Assembly (NCBI GenBank): GCA_963749535.1
Contig: CAVVNF010000028.1
Location: 1-64,000 of the forward strand
Source: Chersky-299 sp963749535
GTDB lineage: Bacteria > Actinomycetota > Thermoleophilia > RBG-16-64-13
Direction: 5' to 3'
DNA length: 64,000 nt
Shown: positions 30,789 to 40,895 of the stretch, piece after piece
Numbering within the stretch: the first letter of the stretch is position 1
How the letters are laid out: every line of letters begins with the position of its first letter
Translations under genes and position numbers: made by a program
The notes under the pieces: generated by a model
Seen by the model: the letters and a program-made list of their open reading frames with translations, nothing else
Told to the model about the DNA's origin: nothing
Database searches by the model: none

Positions 30789-31203
30789 CGTTCTCCCCCT
30801 ACCTACGCTGTTGCCCTCAGGCTTGTGTTTCTTCTCATCGCGACAGCTTGTCTGGAATGTGCGGGTTGCTCAGATTTCGGCTCTCCTTTCTCACGTCTCT
30901 GGCCGGACCAGCCGCCTGTGCGCTCACTCGTGTACTACCTCCGGGAAAATGGTGGAACCAACTCATGACCCCCGGTTCCCTTCCTGTCGAGCTTGACTCA
31001 GCAAGAATTAAACGAACGAATATTAGTTAGTTTATGATGATAGTAGTTAGAATGAGTTTGGCTGTCAATGAGCAGCGCGAGGGACGACGCCGACAACTGC
31101 GGAGCTTGTCGACATCTGGTATCGACACTACCATTGGCCGCTGTATCATGGCTTGGTCGCTGCCGAGCAATGGGTTTTGTTGGGAGACGCGTTGGACGCT
31201 GAG
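30789..31203. promoter_or_regulatory. divergent control region between binding protein and TetR gene
   Basis: An AT-rich patch around 31000-31060 interrupts GC-rich sequence. It contains the palindrome at 31010-31033 and should hold both divergent promoters. The rest of the stretch shows no gene with family sequence. Confidence 0.6.
31010..31033. promoter_or_regulatory. TetR-type operator palindrome
   Basis: A 24-bp inverted repeat centred on AATATT, with half-site AAACNAACNAAT. Symmetry is broken only at one pair of positions in each arm. The core GAACGAATATT resembles the operators of acyl-CoA-responsive TetR repressors such as Bacillus FadR (from memory). It lies between the lipoprotein gene and the TetR gene, consistent with repression of both. 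Confidence 0.65.
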
Positions 31204-31899
31204 ATGCCGTCACAAGAAGCGGCTGAGATCGAGGCGCCGGCCGATCACCGCTCTTCGAAGAAGCGGATCCGCCGGTCACAGGCACAACGACGGGATCAGA
31301 TTGCTAGGGCTGCTTACCAGCTACTGGGCACGCACGGGATCCACGGCACCACAGTCGCCAGAATCGCCGACGCGGTCGGTATGACGGCTCCTTCCTTGTA
31401 TGCTCACTTCGGCAACAGGCAAGAGATGCTTATGGCGGCGATGGAGCCCGTTGCCGAGCGAGTAGCCCAATGGCTTAGTATCTCGAAGAATCCCAATGTT
31501 GCCGAGCGCCTCAGAGAGATAGGACAAGCCCACTCGTCCTTCATGGCGGCAGAGCTCGGCTTCGTTATCCCGGTCTTCGAGTTCGTTCTCGCCCCACGAG
31601 ACACCGACCTTGCAGCACGCTTCGGTGAGCAACAGCTAGCGGTCATCAAGGAGATCGCGGCAATGGTCATGGAAGGTCAGAGCCAGGGCACGGTTCGCAC
31701 CGACATCGATCCGATGCAGGTTGCTTGGCAGATGATCATCTTTGCCTGGTCCGAGGATATCGCTCATCTCATGGGGCTGGAGGAATACATCACTGAGGGA
31801 TACTCGCACGCAATCTTGGAACTATTCGCCCAGAACATGGCGGCGTCCCAAGACGAGGTTGCGACGACCGGCATGGGGCAGGATGGAGAGGGGGCTTGA
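31204..31899 (+). CDS. TetR/AcrR family transcriptional regulator
   Basis: A 231-aa repressor. A basic N-terminal stretch (KKRIRRSQAQRRDQIARAAYQLLG) leads into the helix-turn-helix TTVARIADAVGMTAPSLYAHFGNRQEML. The ligand domain has VIPVFEFVLAPRDTDLAARF and FAWSEDIAHLMGLEEY. The ATG at 31204 is favoured; a TTG at 31153 in the same frame would add 17 residues. It is divergent from the binding-lipoprotein gene and probably represses it through the palindrome at 31010-31033. The ligand is unknown. Confidence 0.85.
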   Translation: MPSQEAAEIEAPADHRSSKKRIRRSQAQRRDQIARAAYQLLGTHGIHGTTVARIADAVGMTAPSLYAHFGNRQEMLMAAMEPVAERVAQWLSISKNPNVAERLREIGQAHSSFMAAELGFVIPVFEFVLAPRDTDLAARFGEQQLAVIKEIAAMVMEGQSQGTVRTDIDPMQVAWQMIIFAWSEDIAHLMGLEEYITEGYSHAILELFAQNMAASQDEVATTGMGQDGEGA

Positions 31900-32052
31900 C
31901 CCTAGACGGACCTAGCTTTCCTCTACGAAACACTCTCTCGAACAAGGCGGCCACTCGCCAAATCCCCGACCGCGTCGGCCGCGATGAGCCAATATCGTGG
32001 GCGCCGCACACGTTCTATCAGCGGTGCATCGCACAGTGGCGCGGAAACAGCG

Positions 32053-33349
32053 CTACTTCTCGGGGATGACTTTCCAACCCGCCATGTCGCGCACCTTCTC
32101 CAGACAGGCCCCGATGCCCACCGCACGAACCCTTTGCCCGGTCCCGGTCCGGTCTCCGTCGCGCAGGACGTTTCTCAAGCGGAACTCGAGAGGATCCATG
32201 CCCAGCCGCTCGGCGATGATGTCCATCATCAGCTCCACGCAGAAGGTGGGCTGCGACATGCCGAAACCGCGGAACGGGCCGCTCTGCACCTTGTTGGTGT
32301 ACACCACCCACGTCTCCGCAAGTTGGTTGGGTACGCGATAAGGGCCCGACCCGATGAGCGTGGTCTTGTTGCTGATGATGATGCCGTGAGAAGCGTAGGC
32401 GCCACTATTGGTGATGTGTTTCCGTTGGATGGCAAGAAGTGTCCCGTCGGCCTTGACGCCCATCTTGTAGGTGGAGTACACCGGCAGCTTGGTAGACGCG
32501 TAGCGGAAGTCTTCGGTGGTGTTGAGGGCCCACCGGACCGGTCGGCCGGCCTTGAGCGCCAAGACGGCGATGTTCGGCTCGATGGTTATGTTGTCCTTCT
32601 GGCCGAAGCCGCCGCCAAGAGGCGGCGCGATCAGGCGGACCTTGTTGAGCGGCAGTCCCAGGGCCTTGGCCAACGCCGGCTGGTGCCAGAACGGCATCTG
32701 AGTGCTGGAATAGACGGTGATCCGGTCGAGGCCTTCGGGCTTCGCTAAGCAGACGTGTCCTTCCAAGGGCACGTTGCGCTGCGGCGCCGTGCTGAAGGAG
32801 ATGCTCCACCACCAAGTCGGACCGACCGAAGGCCGCGTCTACGTCACCGTGCACGAGGCGCATACACTCATGTCCGTGGGCAAGCACAACGTTCCCCTTG
32901 CAGTACTTCCCCTCGCCCTCCTCGTGGATCACCGGTGCGTCCGGTGACATAGCTGTTCTCGCATCGAAAACAGCCGGTAGTCGCTCATACCTCACCTTGA
33001 TGAGCTCGAGCGCCTGCAGCGCGATCTCCTCCGTGTCCGCGGCAACCACCGCGATCGGCTCGCCTCGCGAGCGGACCTTCTCATCGGCGAAGACCGGCTG
33101 GTCCTGGACTATGAGCCCGGTGATGTTGTCCGGACAATCCTTGGCCGTGGCGACTGCCCGCACCCCGGGCAGTCGCTCGGCTGCGCTCGTGTCGAGCTCG
33201 AGGATGCGGGCATGGTCCTCCGTACTCAGCAGGCCCTTGGCATACAGCATGCCGGGGAAGTGGAGGTCGGCGGTGTACCGAACCTCGCCCGTAACCTGTT
33301 GTCTACCGTCCACGCGCGGACGGCGCCTTCCGACCTCCGCGAACTTCAT
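32053..33349 (-). pseudogene. xanthine dehydrogenase-family molybdenum subunit, frameshifted and truncated
   Basis: N-terminal half of a molybdenum hydroxylase large subunit. The N-terminus RPRVDGRQQVTGEVRYTADL, the aldehyde-oxidase beta hammerhead region, and EHLLQHGA (frame change near 32815; removing one C from CTCCTT restores the frame) are followed by PPLGGGFGQKDNI and GPFRGFGMSQPTFCVELMMD. The protein stops at 32053 after about 430 residues, whereas the family needs about 750, so the C-terminal molybdenum domain with the catalytic glutamate is missing. No FAD or Fe-S subunit is nearby. AGGAGGG precedes the ATG. Confidence 0.82.
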
Positions 33350-33396
33350 GCAAACCCTCCTGTCGTGGCCCCGCGAGCTTCCGGGTCCATAGGTCC

Positions 33397-34596
33397 CTAG
33401 AGCAGGATGATCTCCTGTGGCGAGTGGTGGATCTTCTCGGCCCCGTTAGTGTCGCCGACGATGTAGTTGTCGCAGCACATGATCCACAACCGGCCCGGCT
33501 TCACGAGCACGGGATGGACCGCGATGTTCATGCCCGCGAAGAGCTCCCACGGTTCGTCAAGGCGAAGGCTGGGCCGCTCCACGAGGGAATAGCCCTGGCC
33601 GTGCGAGAAGGAACGGGTGGGCGGGACATAGCCTCTCTCCACCATGAAGTCTTTGGCCATGGTGTAGAGATCCTTGCAGCTCGCACCCGGCACCATGTTC
33701 CTGGCAATCAGGTGCTGGCACTCGACCGCGTTCGCCCAACCCTCTTTCAACTCTTGGTCGGGCTCGCAGCCCACGCAGAACACCCGAAAGAGTTCAGCAT
33801 AGAGCCCCCCGGGACCGTTGGTCTCGTTAAGGACGGAGAGCTGGTCTCCCTCCTGGATAACGCGGCCCTGGAGATGGTAGACGTCGAACGGAGCGAACGT
33901 GCCCATGGGACCGGAGTTCACCAGGACTAGACCGCGGCCGCTGCCGTGCTTGCTCATGAAGTAGTGCGTCTCGGCATAGACATCGTAATCGTGCATGCCA
34001 GGTTTGATGGTGGCTTTGAGATGTTCCACGCAGGCGTCGTGGATGGAGGCCGTGACCTTCGTCTGGGCGATCTCTTCCTCGCTCTTGGCGGCACGGAGTA
34101 GATCCACCCACTCGGTCGCATCCACGAAGGTGGCGTCCGGCAAGTTCTCCTTGAGGTATTCGGCGAATGTCATGGGGATGAAGCTCGGCTCCACCCAACC
34201 GATGGTGGCTTTGGGCTTTTCCTTGAGGACGTCCACGGCCAGCTTGCCATCGTAGTACTTCGAGAAGCCGAAGGTGGGGAAGTACACGTCTCCCAGGTTG
34301 TTCTTGATGCCCCGGGCGCCCCATCTAGGCGGGAATCCTTGGGGAAGCGGCGGCTCGTTGCCGCAGTTGATCACCGTCATGTCCTCGTGCAGGGGGAAGA
34401 TGACGGTCATCGGGAACTGATGGCGAGCGGTCCAGTCGGTGAACCAGCGAAGTGACCCGCCCATGAACTCCTCGTCGTTCTGCATGACGAGGTAGTCGAT
34501 CTTCTTCTCACTCATCATGGCGCGCACGGCATCCCAGCGGCGCTGCATCTCATGGTCGGAAGTAGGATCGATGAACCTACCCATTGGGTTTTCCAC
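33397..34596 (-). CDS. creatinase/M24-like (Xaa-Pro peptidase fold) hydrolase lacking metal ligands
   Basis: A 399-aa pita-bread-fold protein: an N-terminal creatinase domain (residues 1-165) and a C-terminal M24 domain from about ATEWVDLLRAAKSEEE. True aminopeptidases use D-D-H-E-E metal ligands. Here the first aspartate is replaced (GDQLSVLNETNGPGG) and the last two glutamates are not evident (GMNIAVHPVLVKPG), while the histidine in FSHGQGY remains. Creatinase is a known metal-free member, so a C-N hydrolase activity is more likely than peptidase. The GTG at 34596 is set by AAGGAGG seven bases upstream. Confidence 0.75.
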   Translation of the reverse strand: MENPMGRFIDPTSDHEMQRRWDAVRAMMSEKKIDYLVMQNDEEFMGGSLRWFTDWTARHQFPMTVIFPLHEDMTVINCGNEPPLPQGFPPRWGARGIKNNLGDVYFPTFGFSKYYDGKLAVDVLKEKPKATIGWVEPSFIPMTFAEYLKENLPDATFVDATEWVDLLRAAKSEEEIAQTKVTASIHDACVEHLKATIKPGMHDYDVYAETHYFMSKHGSGRGLVLVNSGPMGTFAPFDVYHLQGRVIQEGDQLSVLNETNGPGGLYAELFRVFCVGCEPDQELKEGWANAVECQHLIARNMVPGASCKDLYTMAKDFMVERGYVPPTRSFSHGQGYSLVERPSLRLDEPWELFAGMNIAVHPVLVKPGRLWIMCCDNYIVGDTNGAEKIHHSPQEIILL

Positions 34597-34700
34597 AGCA
34601 CAACCTCCTTGACGTCTCATCACAGTGGACCGGCCTCGACTCCGAGCGTGTCTACTCGAAGCGGAGACCCCGGGAACAGTCAGATCGAAACCACACCCAG

Positions 34701-34713
34701 TTCACAATGTGAA
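34701..34713. promoter_or_regulatory. 13-bp palindrome upstream of the M24-like gene
   Basis: TTCACAATGTGAA is a perfect inverted repeat with six-base arms around one central base. It lies 105 bases upstream of the M24-like start and is operator-like in size. It could bind a GntR- or CRP-like regulator; no regulator gene is adjacent. Confidence 0.4.
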
Positions 34714-34940
34714 CCGAGCCATGCGATTGTTGGAGCGAACATACACCGACTGCCCCACCCAGACAACAGGCAACCGGGACCAAACAGACTTTGCGGGGTG
34801 ACGGCTCGTGGAAAACCGACGAGGTGCGACGCTCCTCCCGTGCGGCATTGACACCGGCCGCGGTTCCGTCCGCGCTCACACCAGCGACCCGCCGATCACC
34901 TCGAGCACGATCACGTGAAGCAAAACCAACGCTCAGGCGG

Positions 34941-36693
34941 TCACAGGTCCAGGTGCCACGTCTGTGTGCGCAACCCCTTGTGGCTCACGAAGCGGTACAC
35001 GTCGTCGCTCGCAAACAAGGTGGCGGAGCCTGAAGTCACCTCTATCGTGAGGTGGGCATCGGGATGTCGGGCCCGCAGAACGTTGCCAAGGAGCAGTGCT
35101 TTCTCGGCGCCGTCGCCCCGGCCGAAGTTCCAGACCTCGTCGGGCTGGGCCAGACGGCCGGGCTCGTCGTAGATCGATTCATCCACAAGGGACTCCACGC
35201 GCTGAACCAGTGCGCCGTCGTCTAGGTCGCGGGTGCCGGCTATGGAGACCGGACAGCGCTCCATAGCGGCTTTGACGAAAGGGCCGGGTCCACGCGGTTC
35301 AGATCGCGATAGGCGTAGAAGGCCAGATCGGCCAGCTCGTTGTCCGCGCGGATGGCTTCGAGGCGGCCAATGATCTGCTCGCGGGACATGCCCGGGTGCA
35401 GCCCCAGAGGCGGCTGTTGGCGGCTGAAGGTCTTAGTCGCCGCGTCTGGCAGACGAGGCTCCGCCAGTGCGAAACGGTGCAACCCTTCAATGGCATCGGC
35501 AGCAAACGGCGCAGGTGGAGGCGAACTGCTCCTTGAGACGGGCGAAACCATCGGGCGTGCGGATATCGACGTGTTCCCTGCGCACATATTCCTCCAGATC
35601 GTCGAGGACCAGCCGGTTCGGCAGCGGATGCGGTTCGAAGTCCTCTCCGGAGACCTCGGCCATGAGCTTCTCGCGGGTGTCGTCGTTGAAGCGGTACGGG
35701 CAGCCCAACTCATAGGCCAGCAGCTTTTCCGCGCCTATGTAACGGTCAACCCCGAAGTTGTGCCAGCGAACCTGGAGGCACCTCTGCAGCTCGACTGGAA
35801 TGACGCACGAAATTCCCCAGGATCTGCGGCGACAGCGGCGTGCGCAGGAAATTGCGCAGCTTGGATGAGAAGTGGCGGTAGGCAGCCGGGTCGATGGTGG
35901 CCTGCGGGTAGAGCATGTGGATCCAGCCGCTTTCGTGGGCCACCACCGTAACCCGCTCGTTCTCCAGAGCGCGCCGGGCCTGGGCGGAGAGAGCGGTGCC
36001 GTTGAACCACATGGTCTTGGTGACCAGCCGCCGGTTGTTGGTGAGGATGCCCTCGCCCCACGTCCACGAAGTTCTGCGAGTGAAGTGGCGTGGCCATGAG
36101 GAAGATGTCTTTCAGCGGGATGCCGGCCACGACGAACAGCGCCGCCGCGTACAGCGCCGCCAGCGAGACGCACTCCCCGGCTCCGGTCGCGTAGCCGGGC
36201 TTGAAGCGGAAGGCGTCCATGGCCTCCACGGTCTCGGTCTTCCAGTACGGGATGATGTTGCCCTCGTACTTGTCGAGCCCGAAGTGCGTGCGGATGTCGA
36301 TGTCGAAGTAGTACTTGTCGCCTTCGTAACCGAAAAGCGCGTTGGACTGGGCGAGCGCCTCCGGGCTCGACGTAAGCCGCGAAGCGGGCGATCTCGCGTT
36401 CCTTGGTGGTGAGGCCCCAGGTGTCCAGGTCCAGGTTGAAGGCGTAGTGGTCCATGATGTACTGCTTGAGCCGGAGTGATGCGCCGGTAGGGCTTCATCC
36501 GGTCGATGCCGTCGAACCAGGGATCGTCGAGCCAATGCCAGAGCCGCGGCGACATGATGTTGGCCAGCACCAGGCTGTACATCAGCTCAGGGAAGATGAA
36601 GACTTCCATGTCCGACAACGTCACCGCCGACGACCGCCGCTCCACGTCACGGGCAGAGATGGCAGGGGCATCGGTCACAGTTTCCGCTCGCAT
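34941..36693 (-). pseudogene. transglutaminase-like protein gene, multiply frameshifted
   Basis: About 580 codons in several frames starting at ATG 36693. The segments read MEVFIFPELMYSLVLANIMS, RLKQYIMDHYAFNLDLDTWG, EALAQSNALFGYEGDKYYFD, then GAGECVSLAALYAAALFVVA, which carries a cysteine followed later by HSQNFVD. This matches the Cys-His-Asp pattern of transglutaminase-like hydrolases. The tail is KALLLGNVLRARHPDAHLTI. Several of the frame changes equal one added base in a C or G run (for example TCACTCCGG). No named family is recognised. The role may be cell-wall or protein processing, but the gene cannot encode one continuous product as read. Confidence 0.6.
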
Positions 36694-36763
36694 GTCTCGT
36701 GCCTCGCTTCTTGTTTGCCAATGCCACCTTACACCGTGCCGGCGACGACGCAGGACGAATGGA

Positions 36764-38414
36764 CTATCGTGCCGCCGCCAACGCGTCGTTCACCACCGTC
36801 TGGGCTTCCTCCAGGATCAGGTGCAAATGGTCGACCCCTCGGAAGCTTTCGGCGTAGATCTTGTAGATGTCCTCGGTCCCCGATGGGCGCGCCGCAAACC
36901 AGCCGCTGTCAGCTACCACCTTGATCCCACCGATCGAGGCGCCGTTACCCGGCGCGTGAGTCAGGACGGCCCGGATCGGCTCACCCGCGAGCTGCTTGCT
37001 CACCACCTGCTGCGGCGAAAGCCGCCCGAGCATCTCCTTCTGTTCCGGGCTCGCCGGCGCCTCCACGCGGTCGTACGCCGGCTCGCCGAACTCCGATGTC
37101 AGCTCCTGATAGATCTCCGCGGGATCGCGGCCTGTGCGGGCGATCATCTCGGCAGCCAGTAAGGCGGGGACGATGCCGTCTTTGTCCGTGGTCCAGACGC
37201 TGCCGTCCATCCGGGCGAAGGTAGCGCCGGCGCTCTCCTCTCCGGCAAAGCCCAGGGAGCCATCGAGCAGGCCGGTCACGAACCACTTGAACCCCACGGG
37301 CGTCTCGAAGAGCCGACGGCCAAGCTTCGCCGTGACCAGGTCGATCATCCGGCTGCTCACGACCGTCTTGCCGACCGCAGCCGAACGACTCCATTTCGAG
37401 CGGTTCTGGAAGAGATAATAGGCAGCCACGGCAAGGTAATGGTTGGGCGGGAGCAGCCCTGCGCTGTGGGTCACGATCCCGTGCCGGTCTGCGTCGGCGT
37501 CACAGGCCAGGGCGATGCTGAAACGATCCTTGAGGTCGATCAAGCTCTGCATCGCGTAGGGCGAAGACGGGTCCATGCGGATCTGGCCGTCCCAATCGAC
37601 GGTCATGAACCGGAAGGTCGGATCGACAGCCTCGTTGACCACCGTGAGGTCCAGCCCGTACTGCTCCGCGATCGGCGCCCAGTAATGGACGGACGCTCCT
37701 CCCAAGGGATCCACCCCGATCCTCACCCGCGCATCGCGGATGGCGCCCATGTCGACCACCTGGCCCAGATCGCCGACGTAGGCTTTGAGATAGTCGTGCC
37801 GGTGCGTGGTCGGGGCCTCTAGGGCCTTCTCGATCGGAATACGCTTGACACCTTTGAGACTGTCCCTCGAGGAATCGGTTCGCCCTCTGCTCTATCCACC
37901 CGGTGACGTCGGGTTCGGCCGGCCCGCCGTGTGGCGGGTCGTACTTGAAGCCACCCTCGGAAGGCGGATTGTGCGAGGGGGTTATGACTATCCCGTCGGC
38001 AAGTCCCGACTTTCGCCGCTGGTTGTACGTGAGGATCGCGTGGGACACGACGGGCGTCGGCGTGTACTCCTCACCGTCCGAGGTCATCACCTCCACCCCG
38101 TTCGCCGCCAAGACTTCCAACGCGCTGGCGAATGCGGGCGCCGAGAGGGCGTGTGTGTCGATGCCCACGAACAGCGGCCCGTCGATCCTCCGCTGCCTAC
38201 GGTACAGGCAGATCGCTTGAGTGATCGCCAGGATGTGCCACTCGTTGAAGGATCCTTCGAACGCCGAGCCGCGATGCCCGGAGGTGCCGAACACCACTCT
38301 CTGCGCGGGGTCGCTCGGATCTGGCGTCTTCGTGTAGTACGAGGCGACCAGTCGCGACACGTCGACGAGACTCGACGGGTCGGCTGGTGTTCCGGCAAGA
38401 GGGCTGATCTTCAC
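36764..38414 (-). pseudogene. pgm: phosphoglucomutase (alpha-D-glucose 1,6-bisphosphate type) with one frameshift
   Basis: Interconverts glucose 1-phosphate and glucose 6-phosphate. The N-terminal part (38414 to about 37860) shows VVFGTSGHRGSAFEGSFNE and the phosphoserine loop VITPSHNPPSEGGFKYDPPHGGPA. The rest, in another frame (from LKGVKRIPIEK), has ACDADADRHG for metal, FAGEESAGATF for sugar binding, and RPSGTEDIYKIY for phosphate. Removing one G from GAGGGACAG near 37865 restores a normal 546-aa protein. The GTG at 38414 is the start. All catalytic residues are present, so this may be a sequencing error or a very recent mutation. Confidence 0.85.
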
Positions 38415-38674
38415 GCGTGTTCCGCCCTAGACAGTCCGCGACTGGTCGCCGGCGTGGGAGTAGATGGTGGAAGAACCTCTCCAGTGAAGCGATCCATCCT
38501 CGCGATGGCATTTGTGATTCTCATGGTGAGTCGATACCCAATGCCTGTCGTAGGGAATCGCACGAACGGGCGGCCTCGGCCGTGGTGGCCTTCGCTGATG
38601 GGGAAACGACTGGCCCACGGAGCCCGGCATGGCGGCGCGCAAGCGTGCTCCAAGGCTTGGCCTAGCCTCCCAGC

Positions 38675-39604
38675 TCACAGGCGCGGAAGGTCGCCCAGGT
38701 CCTCCGGGGAAAGGCGCCAGGCCTCTCCGGCGCTGACATTCGCCGCCACCTGCAGAGGCGTCGTCGCTCCCGCAATGACAGACGCCACTCCGCTCTGAGC
38801 AGCCAACCATCCCATCGCGAGTTCCAGTAGCGTATGTCCCCGGTTCTCCGCGAACTCTCTCAGCGCGGTGAGGTACGAAAAGGTCTCCGCCGTCGCGCGG
38901 GCAGCGAAACGCGGCGTCAAGGCCAGCCGGGATCCGGCGGGAAATGGCTCTCCTTGGCTGTACTTGCCGGTGAGAATGCCCGATTCGAGGGGAAAGTACG
39001 GCACGATGCCCATCCCATGACGACGGATCGCCGGCACGATATCCCTCTCGACCTCGCGAGCAAGAAGATTCCAGTGGATCTGGCTGGCCACGAACGGGAT
39101 CATCCCGTGTTCGGCAGAGACCCGCGACGCCTCGTCGATCTGCTCCGCGCCAAAATTCGAGCAGGCTATGTAGCCGACCTTGCCCGCGGCGACCAGTTCG
39201 TTCAGCGCCTCCAGCGCTTCTTCGACGGGGGCCTCGGGATCGGGACGGTGTTGGTAATAAACATCTATGTGGTCCGTCCCCAGGCGCCGAAGACTGGCCT
39301 GGCAGCCCTCGAGGATGCGCCGGCGGAGCACACCGGCGCGGTACGGCTCGTCGATCGGACGCGGCGCGAACTTCGTGGCTATGATGACGTCACCACGCCT
39401 ATCGCCCAGGGCCTTGCCGAGAAAGGTCTCGGACTGGCCTCCTCCATACGTCTCGGCCGTATCGAAGTGCGTGATGCCGGCGTCGAGGGCCGCGTGGACC
39501 ACGAGGCTGGTTCCGCGCTCGTCAAGCCTCGACCCAAAATTGTTACATCCCAGACCGACCACCGACACTTCGGGTCCGGCGACGCCAAGCCGCCTGCTCT
39601 CCAT
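38675..39604 (-). CDS. aldo/keto reductase
   Basis: A 309-aa NADPH-dependent aldo/keto reductase. The tetrad is visible: Asp in ITHFDTAETYGG, Tyr in the same segment, Lys in IIATKFAPRP, and His in VYYQHRPDPEAP. GVASVIAGATTPLQVAANV near the end binds the nucleotide. The ATG at 39604 follows AAAGGAG; the upstream in-frame ATG lacks a ribosome site. Expected to reduce aldehydes or sugars in the cytosol. The neighbours (WG-repeat protein, phosphoglucomutase) give no pathway. Confidence 0.88.
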   Translation of the reverse strand: MESRRLGVAGPEVSVVGLGCNNFGSRLDERGTSLVVHAALDAGITHFDTAETYGGGQSETFLGKALGDRRGDVIIATKFAPRPIDEPYRAGVLRRRILEGCQASLRRLGTDHIDVYYQHRPDPEAPVEEALEALNELVAAGKVGYIACSNFGAEQIDEASRVSAEHGMIPFVASQIHWNLLAREVERDIVPAIRRHGMGIVPYFPLESGILTGKYSQGEPFPAGSRLALTPRFAARATAETFSYLTALREFAENRGHTLLELAMGWLAAQSGVASVIAGATTPLQVAANVSAGEAWRLSPEDLGDLPRL

Positions 39605-39674
39605 CGGCCGCTCTCCTTTGTAGCCTATCGGGCGACCTTCTTCTTCCCGCGCGCCCGCCAGACTATGCACCGCC

Positions 39675-40895
39675 TTACTTCTGTAGCGGCCAGACGACCT
39701 TGCCGGCCATGTCGATGTAGCCTACCTCCGCGCTCGGGTCGTAGGGCCCCACGCCTGTCGTTACCTCGGCCAGACCTTGGCTGAAGTCAGAGACCCAGGG
39801 ATAGCGAGTGGAGATGGCGACCTTCCCCGCCAGGTCGATGTAGTCGGCACCGATACTCGCCAACCCGCCCGAGAAGGAGAACGCATGAAAGAACTGAGGC
39901 GCGATGACCATCTTCCCCGAGGTGTCGATGTATCCCCATAGGTCGCCCACCCTGACGGCCGCCAGGCCCTCCGAGAAAGGCAGCACTTCGTCGAACCGAG
40001 CGGGGATGACCATCTGTCCGGTCTCGTCCAAGAATCCCCACTTGCCCTCCACCATCACCCCCACCCGGGACTCTGAAAACGTGCCGGCGAGGTGATAGGC
40101 AAAATCGTCGCTGGGCTCGAACTGAGCGGGGATGACGATGATGCCCTGGGTATTTACATAGCCGGTCTTGCCATCTTCCCGTATCGCCGCGAGGCCGTCC
40201 GAGAAGGCATGCGCCAGGTCGAACTGCGCGGGGATGACCATCGTCCCCTTCGCATCGATGTAGCCCATCTTGTCTCCGATGTTGCGCTGCACCGCTGCCA
40301 GTCCCCCGGAGAAGGATCCTGCCACGGCAAACTGCGGGGTGATGACCATCTTGCCTTGCGGATCGACAAAGCCCGACTTACCACCGATCTCAATCAGGCC
40401 GAGGTCTTCGGAGAAGGGGCTTGCGAAATCGAACTCCAAGGGGATAGCCACGTTCCCCTCACCGTCGACGTATCCCCACTTGCCGCCAAGTTCAACGTCA
40501 CCAAGACCTTCGGAAAAAGGATCCGCAAGGTCGAACCGCGGTGCGATGACCATCTTTCCGGTCCGGTCGATGTAGCCCCATTTCCCCTTGACCTTGACGG
40601 GGAACAGAATTGCCGGAGACGACGCCGGCGTGGTCACACCCGCAGGGGACGGCGAGTCCGACGTTCTTTCGCTGGTTGTAGGGGAAATCTTGTCGGTTTT
40701 TGCATTCCCAGAGCCAGCCGTGCCGGAGCAAGCGACCCCGGTGAACCCGAGGGCTATCAGCAGGAGGACAGTCAGAACGGCGACCACCGTCGGGGAGGCA
40801 AACCGGGCCTTCTCGTCGCCTTGGGGCCGGTTCTGAGCGGTCTGGCCAAGACGCAGGCCGGAACGCGGGCCGGTGGCGCTGCGGAACGTTCGCAT
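39675..40895 (-). CDS. WG-repeat lipoprotein
   Basis: A 406-aa secreted or membrane-anchored protein made mainly of nine WG repeats of about 33 residues. Each contains K-W/x-G-Y-I-D-x-x-G-K-M-V-I-x-P-x-F, for example KWGYIDRTGKMVIAPRFD. The N-terminus has an Arg-rich region, a hydrophobic segment (VVAVLTVLLLIALGF) and a lipobox-like GVACSG. A Ser/Thr/Pro linker follows. The start overlaps the stop of the trypsin-like protease (TGATG), so the two are translationally coupled. WG proteins are of uncertain function; a surface binding role next to the protease is plausible. Confidence 0.85.
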   Translation of the reverse strand: MRTFRSATGPRSGLRLGQTAQNRPQGDEKARFASPTVVAVLTVLLLIALGFTGVACSGTAGSGNAKTDKISPTTSERTSDSPSPAGVTTPASSPAILFPVKVKGKWGYIDRTGKMVIAPRFDLADPFSEGLGDVELGGKWGYVDGEGNVAIPLEFDFASPFSEDLGLIEIGGKSGFVDPQGKMVITPQFAVAGSFSGGLAAVQRNIGDKMGYIDAKGTMVIPAQFDLAHAFSDGLAAIREDGKTGYVNTQGIIVIPAQFEPSDDFAYHLAGTFSESRVGVMVEGKWGFLDETGQMVIPARFDEVLPFSEGLAAVRVGDLWGYIDTSGKMVIAPQFFHAFSFSGGLASIGADYIDLAGKVAISTRYPWVSDFSQGLAEVTTGVGPYDPSAEVGYIDMAGKVVWPLQK

